Source of the DNA: JAALLB01 sp964502215
GTDB lineage: Bacteria > Pseudomonadota > Alphaproteobacteria > Rhizobiales > Rhizobiaceae
Assembly (NCBI GenBank): GCA_964502215.1
Contig: CAZCUN010000011.1
Location: 1-64,000, forward strand
Direction of reading: 5' to 3'
Length of the DNA: 64,000 nucleotides
Shown here: positions 51,320-60,578 of the stretch, in pieces
Layout: each line of letters begins with the position of its first letter
Numbering within the stretch: position 1 is the first letter of the stretch
Program-made: the position numbers and the translations under genes
The notes under the pieces: model-generated
Database searches by the model: none
The model's input: the letters and a program-made list of their open reading frames with translations, nothing else
Told to the model about the DNA's origin: nothing

Positions 51320-52354
51320 ATGCTTCGTACTTTTCTTACTATATTATTTATAAATCTTTTAACAGTTGCAGCACATTCATCCCCAAAAGTTGTTGTAACC
51401 ATTAAACCAATCCACTCATTGGTAGCGGGCGTCATGGCTGATGTCGGTGAGCCAAAGCTATTAATAGATGGCTTTACTTCTCCACATGATTTTAATTTAA
51501 AACCTTCGCAAGCAAAAAGCCTTCAAGAATCTGATTTGATAATTTGGATTGGCGAAGGATTGGAAACACGGATTACAAAATCCATTGAAAACCTTAGTAA
51601 CAAAATCAAAGTTTTGGAACTTCTCGATATAAAATCAATCAAAACATACGAATTTAGAGAAGAAGATGAACATCACGACGATCACGCTAAACATGAAGAG
51701 GGCGAAGATCACGACGACCACGCTAAACATGAAGAAGGCGAAGATCACGACGACCACGCTAAACATGAAGAAGGCGAAGATCACGACAACCATGCTAAAC
51801 ATGAAGAAGATGACAGCCATGCTGGACACGACCATGGCGGACAAGACCCGCATCTATGGCTGGACACAACAAACGCAATTACAATAACGAATACAATTGC
51901 AAAATCACTTGCTGAAATTGATCCTGAAAACAAAGATAAGTACGCAGCAAACGCTAAAGCTATTATTCAAAATCTACAAACTCTTACAAATGACATTCAG
52001 AAGAAGACAGCAAATATTTCTAAGCAGCATTATGTTGTCTTTCATGATGCTTACCAATATTTTGAAAAACAATTCGGCATGTCAAAACCATTAGCACTCA
52101 CAATTAACCCAGAAGTGCCATTGGGTGCTGCAAGAATAAAAGAAATTAAGGCTGAGCTAATTGAAGAGAACATTTCATGCCTTTTCAATGAGCCACAATT
52201 TTCTCCGAAAGCTCTTAAAGTCATAGCAGAAAATTCTGACGCAACTATTTCTACTCTAGACCCTCTAGGCGGCACAATTGATAGCGGAAGCACTCATTAT
52301 TTTCAGATGATGCAGGCAATGGCTGATAGTTTTAGCGGATGTCTTTCGAAATAA
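51320..52354 (+). CDS. znuA: Zinc ABC transporter periplasmic binding protein ZnuA
   Basis: 344-aa cluster A-I metal-binding protein. A signal peptide (FLTILFINLLTVAAHS) is followed by Zn ligands: His in VTIKPIHSLVAGV (~33), His in DPHLWLD (~178) after the His-rich loop, His in VVFHDAYQYFEKQFG (~237), and a C-terminal Asp in STLDPLGG (~310). The loop between residues ~113 and ~173 is a 12-residue repeat (HAKHEEGEDHDD), longer than usual. RBS AGGTG upstream. Confidence 0.92.
   Translation: MLRTFLTILFINLLTVAAHSSPKVVVTIKPIHSLVAGVMADVGEPKLLIDGFTSPHDFNLKPSQAKSLQESDLIIWIGEGLETRITKSIENLSNKIKVLELLDIKSIKTYEFREEDEHHDDHAKHEEGEDHDDHAKHEEGEDHDDHAKHEEGEDHDNHAKHEEDDSHAGHDHGGQDPHLWLDTTNAITITNTIAKSLAEIDPENKDKYAANAKAIIQNLQTLTNDIQKKTANISKQHYVVFHDAYQYFEKQFGMSKPLALTINPEVPLGAARIKEIKAELIEENISCLFNEPQFSPKALKVIAENSDATISTLDPLGGTIDSGSTHYFQMMQAMADSFSGCLSK
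51683..51811 (+). repeat. 36-bp tandem repeat encoding the ZnuA His-rich loop
   Basis: Three nearly identical 36-nt units start at 51683, 51719 and 51755, and a degenerating fourth at 51791. Each encodes HAKHEEGEDHDD or a close variant. The low divergence suggests recent expansion and probable copy-number variation. Confidence 0.9.
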
Positions 52355-52466
52355 AGAACTTTTGATTTGCAATATTTATTGTGACTTGTGCCACTCTAAA
52401 TATTGCATCCCATCTAAAATCCTTGCATGTCTTATCTTATTCATCATTTGATTGAGGTTTAAACGC

Positions 52467-53117
52467 ATGGCAGATTTTCCAACAGACCTAATGGACGGGT
52501 ATTTTAATTTTCGTTCTGGTAATTTTTTGGAAGAAAAGAAACGATATGAAGCTTTAGCAGAAGCGGGGCAAAAGCCTAAGACAATGGTTATTGCGTGTTG
52601 TGATAGCCGTTCAGCGCCTGAGACTATTTTCAACGCTCACCCTGGCGAAATGTTTGTCGTACGTAACGTTGCAAACCTAGTGCCACCCTATGGCCCAGAC
52701 GATGGTTTTCATTCGACTTCTGCAGCACTCGAATTTGCAGTGCAAGCACTAAAGGTTGAGAATATAATTGTGATGGGGCATGGACGTTGTGGCGGCATTG
52801 CAGCAGCACTCAACACAGAAATGGAACCTTTGTCACCAGGCGATTTCATAGGCAAGTGGCTAGAGCTTTTGCGCCCCTCTGCAAAAGCTTTTGGCAATAA
52901 TGACTTAATGACACAAGCAGAGCGCCAAACCGCAATGGAACATATTTCCATCAGGCATTCTATTGAAAACCTAAGAACATTCCCTTGCGTATCCATCCTT
53001 GAAGGCAAAGGTAGGCTTACTTTGCACGGTGCGTGGTTTGATATTTCCTTAGGCGAATTATGGACGATGGACTCAGATTCGGGTGATTTTACACGTGCGC
53101 CAGAATTAAAAAGTTAA
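52467..53117 (+). CDS. Beta-carbonic anhydrase
   Basis: 216-aa zinc enzyme interconverting CO2 and bicarbonate. Zn ligands and catalytic dyad are in IACCDSRSAPE (~41, Cys, Asp, Arg) and VMGHGRCGGI (~103, His, Cys). The rest matches the bacterial Can/CynT type. ATG 52467 (MADFP) is chosen, with TGAGG ~10 nt upstream. Appears to be a single-gene unit between znuA and the liv operon. Confidence 0.92.
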   Translation: MADFPTDLMDGYFNFRSGNFLEEKKRYEALAEAGQKPKTMVIACCDSRSAPETIFNAHPGEMFVVRNVANLVPPYGPDDGFHSTSAALEFAVQALKVENIIVMGHGRCGGIAAALNTEMEPLSPGDFIGKWLELLRPSAKAFGNNDLMTQAERQTAMEHISIRHSIENLRTFPCVSILEGKGRLTLHGAWFDISLGELWTMDSDSGDFTRAPELKS

Positions 53118-53276
53118 TAATCGCGCCTTTTTATACTCTTAAGGTCGATTGACTTCATGAAAACCTTTACAATAAGGTAATGTAAATTCTGGAAGTGGCT
53201 ATTATACCTCGTCCAAAAACCTGACAAAAGATCAGGCGAATTTTTAAATTTAAAGTAACTTCCTGGGAGGGAACCA

Positions 53277-54458
53277 ATGAAAAAACTTATTATGGCTCTT
53301 GCGGCCACTACAATCATGTCATCAACAGCTTTTGCAGAAGACATTAAAATCGGCACAATTCTTGGCTATACAGGCCCAATTGAATCGCTAACAGGCCCAA
53401 TGGCTGACAGCGCTGAAATGGCAATGAAAGAAGTAACTGATTCAGGCAAGCTTCTAGGCGGTTCAACAGTGACATCTATTCGTGGTGATTCTACTTGTGT
53501 AGACAGTGCAGCTGCAACTGCTGCTGCAGAACGTCTTGTAACTGGCGACAAAGTAAACGCAATCATGGGTGCTGACTGTTCAGGTGTAACAGGCGCTATC
53601 CTACAAAACGTTGCGCGCGCAAATGGCGTTGTCATGATCTCACCATCGGCTACATCCCCTGCACTATCAACAGCAGAAGATGACGGCTTGTTCTTCCGTA
53701 CTGCACCATCTGATGCACGTCAGGGCGCTGTGATTACAGACATCCTTGGTGACAAAGGCATTAAGTCTGTTGCTATCACTTACACAAACAACGACTACGG
53801 CAAGGGTTTGGCTGAAGCAATTCAGAAAAACTACGTTGCTGCTGGTGGTAAAGTAACAATCTCTGCTGCACACGAAGATGGCAAAGGCGACTACTCTGCT
53901 GAAGTTGGTGCATTGGCACAAGCGGGCGGTGAAGTTCTCATCGTTGCTGGTTATCTTGACCAAGGCGGTAAAGGCGTAATCCAAGCTTCACTAGACTCAG
54001 GTGCATTTGATACATTCGTTCTACCAGATGGTATGATCGGTGACTCACTACCTGTTGCAATCGGTGACGCACTTAACGGTTCATTCGGTACTGTTCCAGG
54101 TACAGACAGCAAGGGCGCAGAAGTTTTTGACGCAATGGCAAAAGAAAAAGGCATCAAGACAGACGCTTTCTCAGCTGAATCATATGACGCTGCTGCACTT
54201 ATCATGCTTGCAATGCAGGCTGCCAAGTCTTCAAAATCTGCGGATTTCAAAGACAAAGTCATGGATGTTGCAAATGCACCAGGCGAAAAAATCCTTCCAG
54301 GTGAACTTGGTAAGGCGCTTGAAATGCTAGCAGCTGGTAAAGAGATCGATTATGTAGGCGCAACAGCAGTTGAGCTTATTGGTGCTGGCGAAAGTGCTGG
54401 TAACTACCGCGAGATCCTTGTTAAAGATCAGAAAAACACAACAGCTAAATTCCGCTAA
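53277..54458 (+). CDS. Branched-chain amino acid-type ABC binding protein
   Basis: 393-aa Leu/Ile/Val-binding-family protein. Signal peptide ends at STAFA-EDIKIG; the N-terminal lobe has LGYTGPIESLTGPMADSAEMAM, the inter-lobe part SPSATSPALS and ITYTNNDYGKGLAEA. A strong RBS (GGGAGGGA) precedes it. It heads the operon of five liv genes, and a hairpin follows directly, allowing higher expression than the rest. The ligand could be any small polar compound of this class. Confidence 0.9.
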   Translation: MKKLIMALAATTIMSSTAFAEDIKIGTILGYTGPIESLTGPMADSAEMAMKEVTDSGKLLGGSTVTSIRGDSTCVDSAAATAAAERLVTGDKVNAIMGADCSGVTGAILQNVARANGVVMISPSATSPALSTAEDDGLFFRTAPSDARQGAVITDILGDKGIKSVAITYTNNDYGKGLAEAIQKNYVAAGGKVTISAAHEDGKGDYSAEVGALAQAGGEVLIVAGYLDQGGKGVIQASLDSGAFDTFVLPDGMIGDSLPVAIGDALNGSFGTVPGTDSKGAEVFDAMAKEKGIKTDAFSAESYDAAALIMLAMQAAKSSKSADFKDKVMDVANAPGEKILPGELGKALEMLAAGKEIDYVGATAVELIGAGESAGNYREILVKDQKNTTAKFR

Positions 54459-54475
54459 GGTTTTTATCAAATTAG

Positions 54476-54500
54476 AACGGCTCAGAAATTCTGAGCCGTT
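54476..54500 (+). terminator. Intercistronic hairpin after the liv binding protein gene
   Basis: Perfect 10-bp stem AACGGCTCAG / CTGAGCCGTT with a 5-nt loop followed by TTAATAT. It lies 17 nt after the binding protein stop and 26 nt before livG, suggesting partial termination or 3'-end stabilisation. Confidence 0.75.
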
Positions 54501-54525
54501 TTAATATATTGGGGGATAGGCTGAC

Positions 54526-55308
54526 ATGATTGTCGTTGAAGACGTTCACAAGCACTTTGGTGGCATTCGCGCAGTTGATGGCGCTTCACTTACAATCAAA
54601 ACAGGTTCAATCACAGGCTTGATCGGCCCTAATGGTGCTGGCAAGACAACACTGTTTAATGTAATTGCTGGCCTCCACAAACCCACATCAGGTCGCGTAC
54701 TCCTAGATGGTGAAGATATTACAGGCCTCACTCCGCATGAGTTATTTGCGCAAGGCTTATTACGCACCTTTCAAATCGCTCATGAATTTTCAACGCTGAC
54801 AGTGCGTGAAAACCTCATGATGGTTCCTGACAAGCAATCAGGTGAAAGCCTCATTAGTACTTGGACAAACCCTAGAAAAGTACGCGAAGAAGAAGAAGCC
54901 ATTCGCGCAAAAGCAAATGAAGTTATAGAATTTTTAGAAATCCCTCAGGTAGCAGACGAGTTCGCGGGCAATCTTTCTGGTGGTCAGAAAAAACTGCTTG
55001 AGCTTGGTCGCACCATGATGGTCGATGCCAAAATCGTCTTCTTGGATGAAGTGGGTGCTGGCGTTAATCGCACACTGCTTAACACAATTGGCGACGCAAT
55101 CCTGCGCTTAAACCAAGAGCGCGGCTATACTTTTTGTATGATTGAACACGACATGGAATTCATCTCTCGTCTCTGCGATCCGGTTATTTGTATGGCTGAA
55201 GGTAAAGTGCTTGCACAAGGCACAGCCGAAGAAGTTAAAAACAACGAAGAAGTCATCGAGGCTTATCTTGGCACGGGTTTAAAAAACAAGCCAAAGGAAA
55301 ACGCATGA
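54526..55308 (+). CDS. livG: Branched-chain amino acid ABC ATPase LivG
   Basis: 260-aa ATPase: Walker A GPNGAGKTTLFN (~34), LivG-type LLRTFQIAHEFSTLTVRENLM (~75), signature LSGGQKKLLELGR (~150), Walker B IVFLDEVGAGVN (~172), switch His in MIEHDMEFI (~206). The Glu-Val-Gly after Walker B replaces the more common Glu-Pro. Second gene of the operon. Confidence 0.92.
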   Translation: MIVVEDVHKHFGGIRAVDGASLTIKTGSITGLIGPNGAGKTTLFNVIAGLHKPTSGRVLLDGEDITGLTPHELFAQGLLRTFQIAHEFSTLTVRENLMMVPDKQSGESLISTWTNPRKVREEEEAIRAKANEVIEFLEIPQVADEFAGNLSGGQKKLLELGRTMMVDAKIVFLDEVGAGVNRTLLNTIGDAILRLNQERGYTFCMIEHDMEFISRLCDPVICMAEGKVLAQGTAEEVKNNEEVIEAYLGTGLKNKPKENA

Positions 55309-55348
55309 CAAGAGGCGAAGAGCGCCTTGGCGCGATAGGGATCTAAAA

Positions 55349-56056
55349 ATGGCTTTTCTAATTGGTGAGAACATGACTGGTGGCTACGGCAAGGGTGCTG
55401 ACATTTTGCACGATTGCACCATTGGCGTTGAAAAAGGCGAGATCGCTGTTGTCGTTGGACCAAATGGCGCAGGTAAATCCACGGCCATGAAAGCTGTCTT
55501 CGGGATGTTAAACATTCATACAGGCCGTGTGATGATGGATGGGGAAGACATTACATCTCTTTCACCACAAGATCGCGTTCAAAAAGGCATGGGCTTTGTG
55601 CCGCAAAACAATAATGTATTTACCACCATGAACGTTGAAGAAAACCTAGAAATGGGTGCTTTTATTCGTGATGATGATATTTCAGGAACAATGGAACAGG
55701 TTTTTGAACTGTTTCCAATCTTAAAAGAAAAACGCAAACAACCCGCAGGCGAACTCTCTGGTGGTCAACGTCAACAAGTAGCAGTGGGTCGTGCACTTAT
55801 GACCAAACCAAAGGTCTTGATGTTAGATGAACCAACCGCAGGTGTTTCACCTATCGTGATGGATGAATTGTTTGATCGCATCATTGAAATTGCCAAAACT
55901 GGCATTGCCATTTTAATGGTCGAACAAAACGCAAAACAAGCGCTCAACATTGCCGATAAAGGCTACGTTCTAGTGCAAGGCAAAAACCGATATACGGACA
56001 CAGGCGAAGCTTTGATGGCTGACCCTGAAGTTCGTAAAGCATTCTTGGGTGGGTAA
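55349..56056 (+). CDS. livF: Branched-chain amino acid ABC ATPase LivF
   Basis: 235-aa ATPase: Walker A GPNGAGKSTAMKAVFG (~39), GMGFVPQNNNVFTTMNVEENL (~88), signature LSGGQRQQVAVGRAL (~137), Walker B VLMLDEPTAGVSP (~158), switch region LMVEQNAKQAL (~191), which has Gln-Asn in place of His as usual in LivF. RBS AGGGA; 40 bp after livG and 5 bp before livH. Confidence 0.92.
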   Translation: MAFLIGENMTGGYGKGADILHDCTIGVEKGEIAVVVGPNGAGKSTAMKAVFGMLNIHTGRVMMDGEDITSLSPQDRVQKGMGFVPQNNNVFTTMNVEENLEMGAFIRDDDISGTMEQVFELFPILKEKRKQPAGELSGGQRQQVAVGRALMTKPKVLMLDEPTAGVSPIVMDELFDRIIEIAKTGIAILMVEQNAKQALNIADKGYVLVQGKNRYTDTGEALMADPEVRKAFLGG

Positions 56057-56061
56057 CAGAC

Positions 56062-57075
56062 ATGACTGATTTTCTAAACGCCGTTGTCTTGCTCTTAAAT
56101 TTTCTGGTCATTCCAGGAATTGCCTATGGTTGCCAATTAGCATTGGGCGCTTTGGGTGTAACTTTAATCTACGGCATCTTGCGCTTTTCAAACTTTGCCC
56201 ATGGCGAAACCATGGCCTTTGGAACAATGTTCACAATTATCGCCACTTGGTTCTTACAATCGAATGGCATCAGCCTTGGGCCTATTCCAACCGCCTTGCT
56301 TGCACTGCCAATTGGCATCCTTGCCGCAATTTTGCTGATACTCGGCACAGACAAACTGGTTTATAAATTCTACCGCAAGCAGAAATCCACACCTGTTATT
56401 TATCTGATCGCCTCGCTTGGCGTGATGTTTTTCTACAACGGCCTTATCCGTTTCATCATCGGCCCAGATGATCGTATTTTTACCGATGGTTCAAGGTTCA
56501 TCATTACAGCCCGTGAGTTCAAAGAAATGACTGGCCTTGATCAAGGCATGGCCTTTAAAATGACCCAAGGCATAACGATTGTTGTAACCATTATTTGTGT
56601 CGCTGCCTTGTTTTGGTTCTTGAACAAAACCCGCACTGGCAAGTCCATGCGCGCTTATTCTGACAATGAAGATCTAGCGCTTCTTTCAGGCATCAACCCT
56701 GACCGCGTTGTGATGATTGCTTGGATTTTAACAGCCGCACTTGCCACAATAGCTGGCACACTTTACGGCCTTGATAAAAGCTTCAAGCCGTTTACGTATC
56801 TGCAAATTCTCCTACCGATTTTTGCCGCAGCCATTGTTGGTGGTATCGGAAATCCGATTGGCGCAATTTTGGGCGGCTTTGTCATCGCCTTATCTGAAGT
56901 CTCCGTGACCTTCGCATACAAGCGTGTGATTGCTTATCTCGTTCCTGAAAGCTGGGCGCCTGAAAGTTTGGTTCAACTACTATCGACTGATTATAAGTTC
57001 GCTGTCTCCTTCTCAATTCTAGTGATCGTCTTGCTTGTCAAACCAACAGGATTAATGAAGGGACAATCGATATGA
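56062..57075 (+). CDS. livH: Branched-chain amino acid ABC permease LivH
   Basis: 337-aa permease with about eight helices. The N-terminal LGALGVTLIYGILRFSNFAHGE (~29-50) and the loop MRAYSDNEDLALLSGINPDRVVMIAW (~195-220) are LivH hallmarks. The end overlaps livM by 4 bp (ATGA). Confidence 0.92.
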   Translation: MTDFLNAVVLLLNFLVIPGIAYGCQLALGALGVTLIYGILRFSNFAHGETMAFGTMFTIIATWFLQSNGISLGPIPTALLALPIGILAAILLILGTDKLVYKFYRKQKSTPVIYLIASLGVMFFYNGLIRFIIGPDDRIFTDGSRFIITAREFKEMTGLDQGMAFKMTQGITIVVTIICVAALFWFLNKTRTGKSMRAYSDNEDLALLSGINPDRVVMIAWILTAALATIAGTLYGLDKSFKPFTYLQILLPIFAAAIVGGIGNPIGAILGGFVIALSEVSVTFAYKRVIAYLVPESWAPESLVQLLSTDYKFAVSFSILVIVLLVKPTGLMKGQSI

Positions 57076-58379
57076 ACTTTAATTGGCGCAATATTTCCAT
57101 GTTTGCAGCAATGGCGATTATGTTTGTTGCTGTCGGTCAGCTCAACTCGTGGTCGACATCACTGTTCATTTTAAATTTCTGTTTGATCTCTGCCATCATG
57201 TCGATGGGGGTGAATATCCAATGGGGCTATGCAGGTCTTTTGAACGTCGGCATTATGGGGTTTGTAGCACTTGGTGGCACAGCAGCAATGCTTGTGTCTA
57301 TTCCACCCGTACAAGGCGCAATTGAAGCAGGTGGCTCAGGCATTTTATTTTCAGCCTTCTTAACAGCACTTGCAATCGCTACAATTTATTTCGCTTATAA
57401 GAAACTCAAAGGCGGAACGCAAAGACTTGCAATTACCGCAATCTCTATCGTCAGTTTCTTTGTCATAAGACATTTCTTTGATCCAGCAGTTGAAGCAATC
57501 GAAGCGTATGATTCAGCTGGTACAGGCAATCTTGGTGGCCTCAACATGCCAATCCTATTCGGCTGGCTTTTAGGGGGTGTTTTCGCAGCAGGTGCAGCTT
57601 GGTTGGTGGGAAAAATCTCCCTTGGCCTACGCTCAGACTATCTTGCAATTGCAACACTTGGCATTTCTGAAATCATAATTGCAGTTTTGAAAAACGAAGA
57701 CTGGCTGACCAGAGGTGTTAAAAATGTAAACGGCCTGCCGCGTCCATTTTCTGTACCCTACGAAGTTGAAATTCAACGCGCTCCATATTGGATTGATCTA
57801 GCCGAACGCTGGGGCATATCAGTTGTTGATCTGTCTTCCATCGTTGTAAAACTTTCCTATGCATTGCTTTTCACAATTGTTCTTCTGATCGTTTTATATC
57901 TATCAGAAAAAGCGTTGAACTCGCCATGGGGACGCATGATGCGCGCTATCCGTGATAATGAAACAGCAGCAGAAGCCATGGGCAAAGACGTTACAGGGCG
58001 GCATTTGCAAGTCTTCATTTTAGGATCTGCCGTCGTTGGCATTGCAGGTGCAATGCTCACCACTCTTGACGGCCTCTACACCCCAACCGCCTATCAACCA
58101 CTACGCTATACATTCCTCATTTGGGTGATGGTTATCGTTGGGGGATCAGGAAATAATTGGGGCGCTGTTCTAGGCGGTTTTGTTGTTGGTTTCTTCTGGA
58201 TTGAAGCTGAACCAATTGGCCTTTGGGCAATGGATGTCATTACCTCGGGCATGGCAGAAGACAACGATCTTCGCACACACCTTTTAAAGTCAGCAGCTCA
58301 CATGCGCCTGATGATGATGGGGATTATATTACTGCTGGTATTAAGGTTTACACCCAAAGGGCTTATTCCCGAAAAATAG
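57072..58379 (+). CDS. livM: Branched-chain amino acid ABC permease LivM
   Basis: 435-aa permease of the longer LivM type. NIQWGYAGLLNVGIMGFVALGG (~48-70) and the cytosolic loop WGRMMRAIRDNETAAEAMGKDVTGRHLQ (~285-312) are characteristic. SLGLRSDYLAIATLGISEII (~183) is also typical. Last gene of the operon; its 3' end overlaps the convergent glycosyltransferase gene by 17 bp. Confidence 0.92.
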   Translation: MNFNWRNISMFAAMAIMFVAVGQLNSWSTSLFILNFCLISAIMSMGVNIQWGYAGLLNVGIMGFVALGGTAAMLVSIPPVQGAIEAGGSGILFSAFLTALAIATIYFAYKKLKGGTQRLAITAISIVSFFVIRHFFDPAVEAIEAYDSAGTGNLGGLNMPILFGWLLGGVFAAGAAWLVGKISLGLRSDYLAIATLGISEIIIAVLKNEDWLTRGVKNVNGLPRPFSVPYEVEIQRAPYWIDLAERWGISVVDLSSIVVKLSYALLFTIVLLIVLYLSEKALNSPWGRMMRAIRDNETAAEAMGKDVTGRHLQVFILGSAVVGIAGAMLTTLDGLYTPTAYQPLRYTFLIWVMVIVGGSGNNWGAVLGGFVVGFFWIEAEPIGLWAMDVITSGMAEDNDLRTHLLKSAAHMRLMMMGIILLLVLRFTPKGLIPEK

Positions 58380-59058
58380 GGTTATATTCTTGCAACCATT
58401 TTAGCAAAACCTTTTGGGCAGGCAGTAATGTGTTACTTTCCTGCTCAAATGTTTTTTGCAAACTTACGAGATCCTCAACGACATCAACATCCTGCATTTC
58501 ATCGCTTTTAAGAACCGAATGCCCATAGTTATTTGTAGCTCTCATCAACTCTTCTAAAGTCGTATCAGCACTGTAAGTAACATTATCCCAAACTGATAAA
58601 GGCAAAGCTTTTTGAGATCCCCATAGCCAAAAGCCGCCATCGGTTGCAGAACCTGTTACGTGATCAAAGTCACTTCTAGTTCTAAGCATTTTAGAAAATT
58701 TTAAAATTTGCTCAACACGCATCTGCGGACTGTCAGTTCCAATTAAAATAACTGCGTCATGGGTTTCAAAAAGCTTATTGCTGATACTGAATAACCGCTC
58801 ACCTAATCCGCCATCTCCAGTCCAAAGATTAGGAAAACTCTGCCACTCATCAAGCCCCACAGCTTTTTCGTCAGCGAGTGCCCAATGAGGAAAAACATCA
58901 GAGTCTTGTCTCGTAGCTTCTTCTAAAACCGCATTAATACAAGCCACACTCAGCAAATAAAAAGCTTCAGCATTTTCCTTGCCAATTGTTTCAGCAAGCC
59001 GTGTTTTAACCGGCGACAGTCCAATAGTCTTAGCAAAGCTGGCAATCGCTATTTTCAT
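58363..59058 (-). CDS. TIGR04282-type glycosyltransferase (rSAM/selenodomain-associated transferase 1)
   Basis: 231-aa nucleotide-diphospho-sugar transferase-like protein: KTRLAETIGKENAEAFYLL (~18), VILIGTDSPQMRVEQI (~100) and a GSATDGGFWLWG block (~137). These are the marks of the family often called transferase 1 in radical SAM/arsenosugar clusters. It overlaps the transferase 2 gene by 4 bp (ATGA). Sugar donor and acceptor are unknown. Confidence 0.82.
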   Translation of the reverse strand: MKIAIASFAKTIGLSPVKTRLAETIGKENAEAFYLLSVACINAVLEEATRQDSDVFPHWALADEKAVGLDEWQSFPNLWTGDGGLGERLFSISNKLFETHDAVILIGTDSPQMRVEQILKFSKMLRTRSDFDHVTGSATDGGFWLWGSQKALPLSVWDNVTYSADTTLEELMRATNNYGHSVLKSDEMQDVDVVEDLVSLQKTFEQESNTLLPAQKVLLKWLQEYNPIFRE

Positions 59059-59726
59059 AGCAATCGCTTCCTAATCCATAAAAGAAACTCAGGCCAAGCT
59101 TGTTTGAAAGTAAGCGCAACATGAAGTGCCGTGACCTTACCCCAGCCGCCTTTTTCATACTTCCGCGAAGAGGTGTAAATCGCAGAGCCAATCCGTTTAA
59201 TTGGATGGCCTTCCTGTTTAACTTTCCAAGTAAATATATGATCCTCCCCAAAAGCAACATCATCACGATAACCGCCAAGCTTGACGAACAACTTTTTTGA
59301 AATTGCAAACCCTTGGTCACCAAAAGGTATTTTGAGAAAGTCAGAACGAAGTCGTACCATCCATTCATTCAACTTAATCAGTTTAGGCCCATCGTCCATA
59401 AATTTAAGATCACCATAATAAAGCGCATTTGGCTCGTTAGAAAAAGCGATCATAAGTTTATTAATCGCATCAGATGAAATTTTACTGTCAGCATGCAAAA
59501 ACCAAAGGCAATCATTCTTGGCATAATCTGCACCAGAATTCATCCGCCCTGCTCTACCGCTTTTGCCTTCAACAACCCTAAGTATTTCAAAGTTTGAGAC
59601 CGATGGCTTTTCCCCAATACCAGTTACCAAAAGCACTTCCGAACCTTCAGGCAATTCACTCAATTGGGGTAAAAGCTCCTTCCACTTATCCTCTTGAGGT
59701 GCGAGTGGAATAATGACGGAAATCAT
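59055..59726 (-). CDS. TIGR04283-type GT2 glycosyltransferase (transferase 2)
   Basis: 223-aa family-2 glycosyltransferase. N-terminal MISVIIPLAPQED, a GRAGRMNSGADYAKNDCLWFLHADSKI block (~60-85, containing the donor-binding DxD-like HAD), GDQGFAISKKLFVKLGGY (~140) and a C-terminal membrane-associated helix. The GRAxQMNxG-like motif is the family mark. It sits 3 bp after the phosphorylase gene in the same operon. Confidence 0.85.
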   Translation of the reverse strand: MISVIIPLAPQEDKWKELLPQLSELPEGSEVLLVTGIGEKPSVSNFEILRVVEGKSGRAGRMNSGADYAKNDCLWFLHADSKISSDAINKLMIAFSNEPNALYYGDLKFMDDGPKLIKLNEWMVRLRSDFLKIPFGDQGFAISKKLFVKLGGYRDDVAFGEDHIFTWKVKQEGHPIKRIGSAIYTSSRKYEKGGWGKVTALHVALTFKQAWPEFLLWIRKRLL

Positions 59727-59729
59727 GCC

Positions 59730-60575
59730 TTAAGCTCTTAAGACTTCCAGCATGGCAAGCTGATGTTTAGTAAGCACTTTATCAGGAGTAAGCACTGCCA
59801 TGGCAAGCGCCTTGCGATAGCCTTCATCAACTTGAGGCAAAGCCGAGCTGAGCATTTCCATCAGTAAGCCTTTTGCCTTTTCAAGACTAGCACCAAAGCG
59901 TTCAATCACTGCTTGCACTGTTACATGTTGTTCAGGATCATCCAACCAACAATCATAGTCTGTAGCAATACAAATCGTAGCGTAAGAAAGTTGCGCTTCA
60001 CGTGCTAGAAATACCTCAGGCACATTGGTCATGCCAACCAAATCACACCCAGCACCACGCATGAAAAAGCTTTCAGCTTTTGTACCAAGACGCGGCCCTT
60101 CTACACAAGCATAGGTTTTATCAGTATGAAGTTTTATCTCATTTTCTTTTGCAACATCAGCAATCCACTTGGATAAATCAGGGCAAGTTGGAATGGCCGT
60201 AGAAACATGAGCTGCAATGCCCTTGCCAAAAAATGTATATTCGCGCTTTCCTTTGGTGAGGTCTAAATATTGCGAAGGCACAGTAAAATCACCTGGCGCA
60301 ATTTCTTCACGCAAACTACCAACAGCAGAAAACCCAACAACCATCCGCGCGCCAGCTTTTTTCAAAGCAAATATGTTCGCACGATAATTGATTTCATGTG
60401 GCAAAAACGCGTGACCTGCACCATGACGTGGTAGGAATAAAAATTCTTTATCCCCTGCCCTCAAGGTTTTGACGGGCGCAGACGATTTTCCAAAAGGCGT
60501 ATCAATTTCTTGTTCTGAAACCAGCTCAACACCTTCAATATCATAAAGGCCAGTGCCACCTATAATTGCCAACAT
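59730..60575 (-). CDS. S-methyl-5'-thioadenosine phosphorylase (MTAP/PNP family)
   Basis: 281-aa phosphorylase releasing adenine from 5'-modified adenosines. Phosphate and substrate motifs: IIGGTGLYDIEGVE (~4), LPRHGAGHAFLPHEINYRAN (~48-67), VGFSAVGSLREEIAPGDF (~80) and MTNVPEVFLAREAQLSYA (~182). Length is that of trimeric MTAPs. Placement between a radical SAM gene and glycosyltransferase genes suggests action on a 5'-deoxyadenosyl product of that enzyme, besides MTA salvage. Confidence 0.9.
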   Translation of the reverse strand: MLAIIGGTGLYDIEGVELVSEQEIDTPFGKSSAPVKTLRAGDKEFLFLPRHGAGHAFLPHEINYRANIFALKKAGARMVVGFSAVGSLREEIAPGDFTVPSQYLDLTKGKREYTFFGKGIAAHVSTAIPTCPDLSKWIADVAKENEIKLHTDKTYACVEGPRLGTKAESFFMRGAGCDLVGMTNVPEVFLAREAQLSYATICIATDYDCWLDDPEQHVTVQAVIERFGASLEKAKGLLMEMLSSALPQVDEGYRKALAMAVLTPDKVLTKHQLAMLEVLRA

Positions 60576-60578
60576 GGA

